From: Desulfitobacterium chlororespirans DSM 11544
Lineage (GTDB): Bacteria > Bacillota > Desulfitobacteriia > Desulfitobacteriales > Desulfitobacteriaceae
NCBI RefSeq assembly: GCF_900143285.1
Contig: NZ_FRDN01000006.1
Span: forward strand, 424,858 to 488,857
Direction: 5' to 3'
Length of the DNA: 64,000 nt
Positions 59,571-64,000 of this stretch are shown piece by piece. The translations under genes and the position numbers were made by a program. The notes beneath the pieces are model-generated. The model saw only the letters and a list, made by a program, of their open reading frames with translations. It had not been told where the DNA came from and did not search any database. The number at the start of each line of letters is the position of its first letter. The stretch's first letter is position 1.

Positions 59571-60536
59571 ATGCGTTTAGGAAAATTTGAGCTGGGCATC
59601 CCTGTTTTTCTCGCCCCTATGGCCGGTGTTACGGACAAGGCCTTTCGGGAGACAGTCCGTTCTGTAGGGGGGCTGCATGTCTGGTCAGAGATGATCAGCG
59701 ACAAGGCATTGACCTATATGAACTCAAGAACTTTGGAGATGTTGGATCTTTCCGGGGAAGATTCACCGCGCATTGTTCAGCTCTTTGGCTCAGAACCTGA
59801 AGTCATGGCCAAGGCAGCAGCCTTGGCTGTGGAGCGGGATGCCGAGATCATTGATATCAATATGGGGTGTCCAACACCTAAAATTGTCAAAAACGGGGAA
59901 GGTTCAGCATTGCTGCAGGACCTTCCCTTAGCGCAGCGCATTGCTGAAGCCGTTGTGAAGGCTGTAGAGGTTCCGGTGACGGTCAAAATGCGACTTGGCT
60001 GGACTGCAGAAAGAATCGTTGCTCCAGAGCTGGCCAAGCGGGTGGAAGCTGTAGGCGTCCAGATGGTCAGCGTTCATGGGCGGACCCGGGAGCAATTTTA
60101 CGCAGGTACTGCCAACCGAGATGGGATAAAAAAGGTTAAAGGGGGGGTAAGCATCCCGGTAATAGCCAATGGGGATATTTCTTCCCCTCAAGAAGCCAAA
60201 ACAGTTCTCGAAGCAACAGGCTGCGATGGAGTTATGGTAGGCCGGGGAAGCCTTGGCAACCCCTGGCTGATTCCACAAATTAATGTTTTTTTGAATAAGG
60301 GCGTGCTGCTTGAGGAACCCTCTTTAGAGCAGAAGCTCAAAGTGGCCACAGAACATTTTGAGCGAGTGCTGAATTATAAAGGAGAACGCATCGGCCTTAA
60401 CGAAATGCGTAAGCATGCCGTCTGGTATATTAAAGGGATTCGCAATGCTGCGCAGATGCGGGATGACATTATGCAGACAAAAACCCCCCTGGAAATGAAG
60501 AGTCTATTCCAAAGAATTTTGCAAGAAAATGCATAA
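59571..60536 (+). CDS. dusB: tRNA-dihydrouridine synthase
   Basis: A 321-residue FMN enzyme that reduces uridines of tRNA. Family text: LAPMAGVTDKAFRE at the start, then DINMGCPTPKIVKNGEGSA with the catalytic Cys, and SVHGRTREQFYAG. It follows coaX closely and is the usual neighbour before lysS in Bacillus. The ATG at 59571 follows ATAGGAGAG. Confidence 0.95.
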   Translation: MRLGKFELGIPVFLAPMAGVTDKAFRETVRSVGGLHVWSEMISDKALTYMNSRTLEMLDLSGEDSPRIVQLFGSEPEVMAKAAALAVERDAEIIDINMGCPTPKIVKNGEGSALLQDLPLAQRIAEAVVKAVEVPVTVKMRLGWTAERIVAPELAKRVEAVGVQMVSVHGRTREQFYAGTANRDGIKKVKGGVSIPVIANGDISSPQEAKTVLEATGCDGVMVGRGSLGNPWLIPQINVFLNKGVLLEEPSLEQKLKVATEHFERVLNYKGERIGLNEMRKHAVWYIKGIRNAAQMRDDIMQTKTPLEMKSLFQRILQENA

Positions 60537-60597
60537 CCTTAAATGTTTCAGGAAGAATATTAGAGCGTATTCGTATGACAGGTACATCACGGAATCC

Positions 60598-60626
60598 TTG
60601 ACATTATTTTGAAGTGAACATATAAT
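60598..60626 (+). promoter_or_regulatory. Consensus promoter for greA
   Basis: TTGACA (60598-60603) and TATAAT (60621-60626) with a 17-base spacer, both perfect. It lies 109 bases upstream of the gene, so a leader of about 100 bases is expected. Confidence 0.9.
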
Positions 60627-60734
60627 ACGAGTAATGCAAATAGCGGGGTTTACATATTATGGCAGTAAAGCCCTAATTTAAATGAAGCGCGGAAAAAGCG
60701 CCATGCGTAGGATGAGAAAAGGGAGCGATATTGA

Positions 60735-61205
60735 ATGGCCGAAAAGGAAGTAATTCTGACCATCGAAGGATTGAAGAGATTAGAAGATGAATTAGAAACT
60801 CTGAAGACGGTAAAGCGTCGGGAAGTGGCTGAACGCATCAAACAGGCCATTGAGTTTGGAGATATCAGCGAAAACTCAGAGTATGATGACGCCAAAAATG
60901 AGCAAGCTTTTATTGAAGGCCGTATTATTACGTTGGAAAAGATGTTAAGGAATGCTCGGGTTATTGATGATTTAGAGGGCAGCGAAGTCGTCGCTCTCGG
61001 GACCACAGTCATTCTGAAAGACAAAGAGTTTGGTGAGGAAGAGGAATATACAATCGTCGGCTCTGCCGAAGCGGATCCAGGCTCCAACAAGATTTCCAAT
61101 GAATCTCCTGTAGGAAAAGCGGTCCTGGGACAGCCTAAAGGCACCGTGGTAGAAATTAATGTTCCCGCGGGTATTCTGTACTATGAGATTATGGATATTC
61201 GATAA
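60735..61205 (+). CDS. greA: Transcription elongation factor GreA
   Basis: A 156-residue protein that rescues backtracked RNA polymerase by stimulating RNA cleavage. The coiled-coil arm ([20 protein letters not shown], then [19 protein letters not shown] with the acidic tip) and the C-terminal globular part ([20 protein letters not shown]) are complete. ATG follows AAAAGGGAG. Confidence 0.97.
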   Translation: MAEKEVILTIEGLKRLEDELETLKTVKRREVAERIKQAIEFGDISENSEYDDAKNEQAFIEGRIITLEKMLRNARVIDDLEGSEVVALGTTVILKDKEFGEEEEYTIVGSAEADPGSNKISNESPVGKAVLGQPKGTVVEINVPAGILYYEIMDIR

Positions 61206-61239
61206 TTAAATTTAAATGACTCAGGTATCCTGACAAAAG

Positions 61240-61269
61240 GTCGGCAAGAAATTCTTGCCGACACTTTGT
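61240..61269 (+). terminator. Hairpin terminator after greA
   Basis: GTCGGCAAGAA (61240-61250) pairs perfectly with TTCTTGCCGAC (61252-61262); ACTTTGTTT follows. The T tract is imperfect. Confidence 0.68.
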
Positions 61270-61438
61270 TTACACTGTCAGAAAGTATAAGGTCAACCAA
61301 CGACTCCGCCTCATTTGTGAGTATGCGTTTAAGGCAACAAGTGCGAAGACAGTGCTTTCGGGGTTTTCTTTAACGATGAAAGTGTAATTTATAATACCTT
61401 TGGATCTCTTATTATATAGAACTTTTTGACTAAGGTTG

Positions 61439-61468
61439 TTGTTTAATGTCATAGAGTTTTGGTAAAAT
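61439..61468 (+). promoter_or_regulatory. Probable promoter for lysS
   Basis: TTGTTT (61439-61444), 18 bases, TAAAAT (61463-61468), 33 bases before the start codon. No T-box leader was recognised in 61270-61500, so tRNA-sensing control is not supported. Confidence 0.5.
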
Positions 61469-61497
61469 TGTTAAAGGAATTACGGTTGGAGGTATGA

Positions 61498-62967
<1,470 letters not shown>

Positions 62968-63047
62968 GAACCCAGCGGGGATGGTCAGGGAATGCAATGG
63001 AATGAGACTTATTTAGAATAAGGATATGAATTTGCCTGGCTTACACT

Positions 63048-63090
63048 AGGGAGACGAATGTATAACGAGCATCGTCTCCCTTTCCTTTAT
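63048..63090 (+). terminator. Rho-independent terminator after lysS
   Basis: AGGGAGACGA (63048-63057) pairs with TCGTCTCCCT (63072-63081), followed by a T-rich tract. Confidence 0.87.
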
Positions 63091-63250
63091 TCTGTGCACT
63101 ATGAATTAATGAAAGCTTGCCAAGTTAAAACCTTGGCTAAATGATGAGCAAAGGCAATTGAACTTTATGAAATCAAGCAATATAGGGAGGTATTGCGAGA
63201 TAAAGGTGGTGAGAACAGAGAATACATAAGAATAAGGTCGATTTTAATGA

Positions 63251-63280
63251 TTGAGAAGAGCAAGTTGACTATGATATAGT
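63251..63280 (+). promoter_or_regulatory. Possible upstream rRNA promoter P1
   Basis: TTGAGA (63251-63256), 18 bases, TATAGT (63275-63280). Weaker than the downstream promoter but placed as P1 of a tandem pair would be. Confidence 0.5.
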
Positions 63281-63336
63281 ATCAAATGTTCCGCAGATAA
63301 CAACGCTTTGCAAGGAACAAAATGAATAAATGATAG

Positions 63337-63365
63337 TTGACAAATCGAAGGTTTGCTGGTATCAT
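63337..63365 (+). promoter_or_regulatory. rRNA operon promoter
   Basis: TTGACA (63337-63342), exactly 17 bases, TATCAT (63360-63365). About 130 bases upstream of mature 16S rRNA. The leader contains GGTCTTTGAAAACTAAACAA, a usual pre-16S sequence in Firmicutes. No gene was seen in 62968-63494. Confidence 0.85.
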
Positions 63366-63494
63366 TTATAAATGTGGCTCAGCCACAAAAGCGAAAAAAT
63401 AGACCATGGTCTTTGAAAACTAAACAACAAGGAACAGCCAATGACTCGTCAAATGAGAGTAAGAAATTTGAGCAATCAAATGTTCTTCATAAAT

Positions 63495-64000
<506 letters not shown>

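Overview
The window looks like chromosomal DNA of a low-GC, spore-forming, anaerobic Firmicute, most probably Desulfitobacterium (D. hafniense or a close relative). Three things support this: sporulation genes (spoVT, yabP, yabQ, spoIIE, fin), a DMSO-reductase-type respiratory operon, and a 16S rRNA gene whose 5' region carries the long extra helix known from Desulfitobacterium. The genus call is inference from the sequence and general knowledge; no search was run.

Bases 1-20.3 kb are accessory. They hold the end of an ECF vitamin/metal-type transporter (EcfT fragment, double EcfA, MptD-type S component) followed by a decayed ABC gene, then a Fic protein, an XRE regulator with a CPBP protease, and a 9.5-kb minus-strand operon. 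That operon encodes a TetR regulator, two exporter-fold ABC half-transporters and a complete Nik/Opp-type importer whose second permease is frameshifted. After it come a serine-hydrolase relic, an MBL-fold hydrolase, a MerR regulator with a DUF1905-nitroreductase, and DUF1659/DUF2922/DUF3102 genes. Broken genes are frequent here.

Bases 20.5-64 kb are mostly the conserved near-origin block of Firmicutes: pth, fin, mfd, prsA, spoVT, mazG, hup, rqcP, yabP, yabQ, divIC, yabR, spoIIE, tilS, ftsH, ndk, DUF881 pair, fhs, folP-folB-folK, panC-panD, nadB-nadC, birA, coaX, dusB, greA, lysS, then an rRNA operon. The order matches Bacillus subtilis closely. Differences are a roughly 7-kb insertion between pth and fin (YtoQ relic with an amber codon, PstS-like lipoprotein, DUF4143 relic, torD and dmsABC), no hpt between tilS and ftsH, and an added pantothenate/NAD gene group.

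Functionally, the core block joins DNA repair and transcription (Mfd, GreA), ribosome quality control (RqcP, Pth), spore development, folate and one-carbon metabolism (Fhs, FolP/B/K, relevant to Wood-Ljungdahl chemistry), and CoA/NAD synthesis from aspartate (PanD, NadB). Regulatory sites read from the sequence include a near-perfect TetR operator over a consensus promoter, a Spo0A-type promoter with a 21-bp spacer before spoIIE, sigma-G-like and sigma-E-like promoters before spoVT and yabP, and DnaA-box-like sequences before the divIC operon. A 940-bp non-coding, highly structured stretch between rqcP and yabP is the least explained part of the window.
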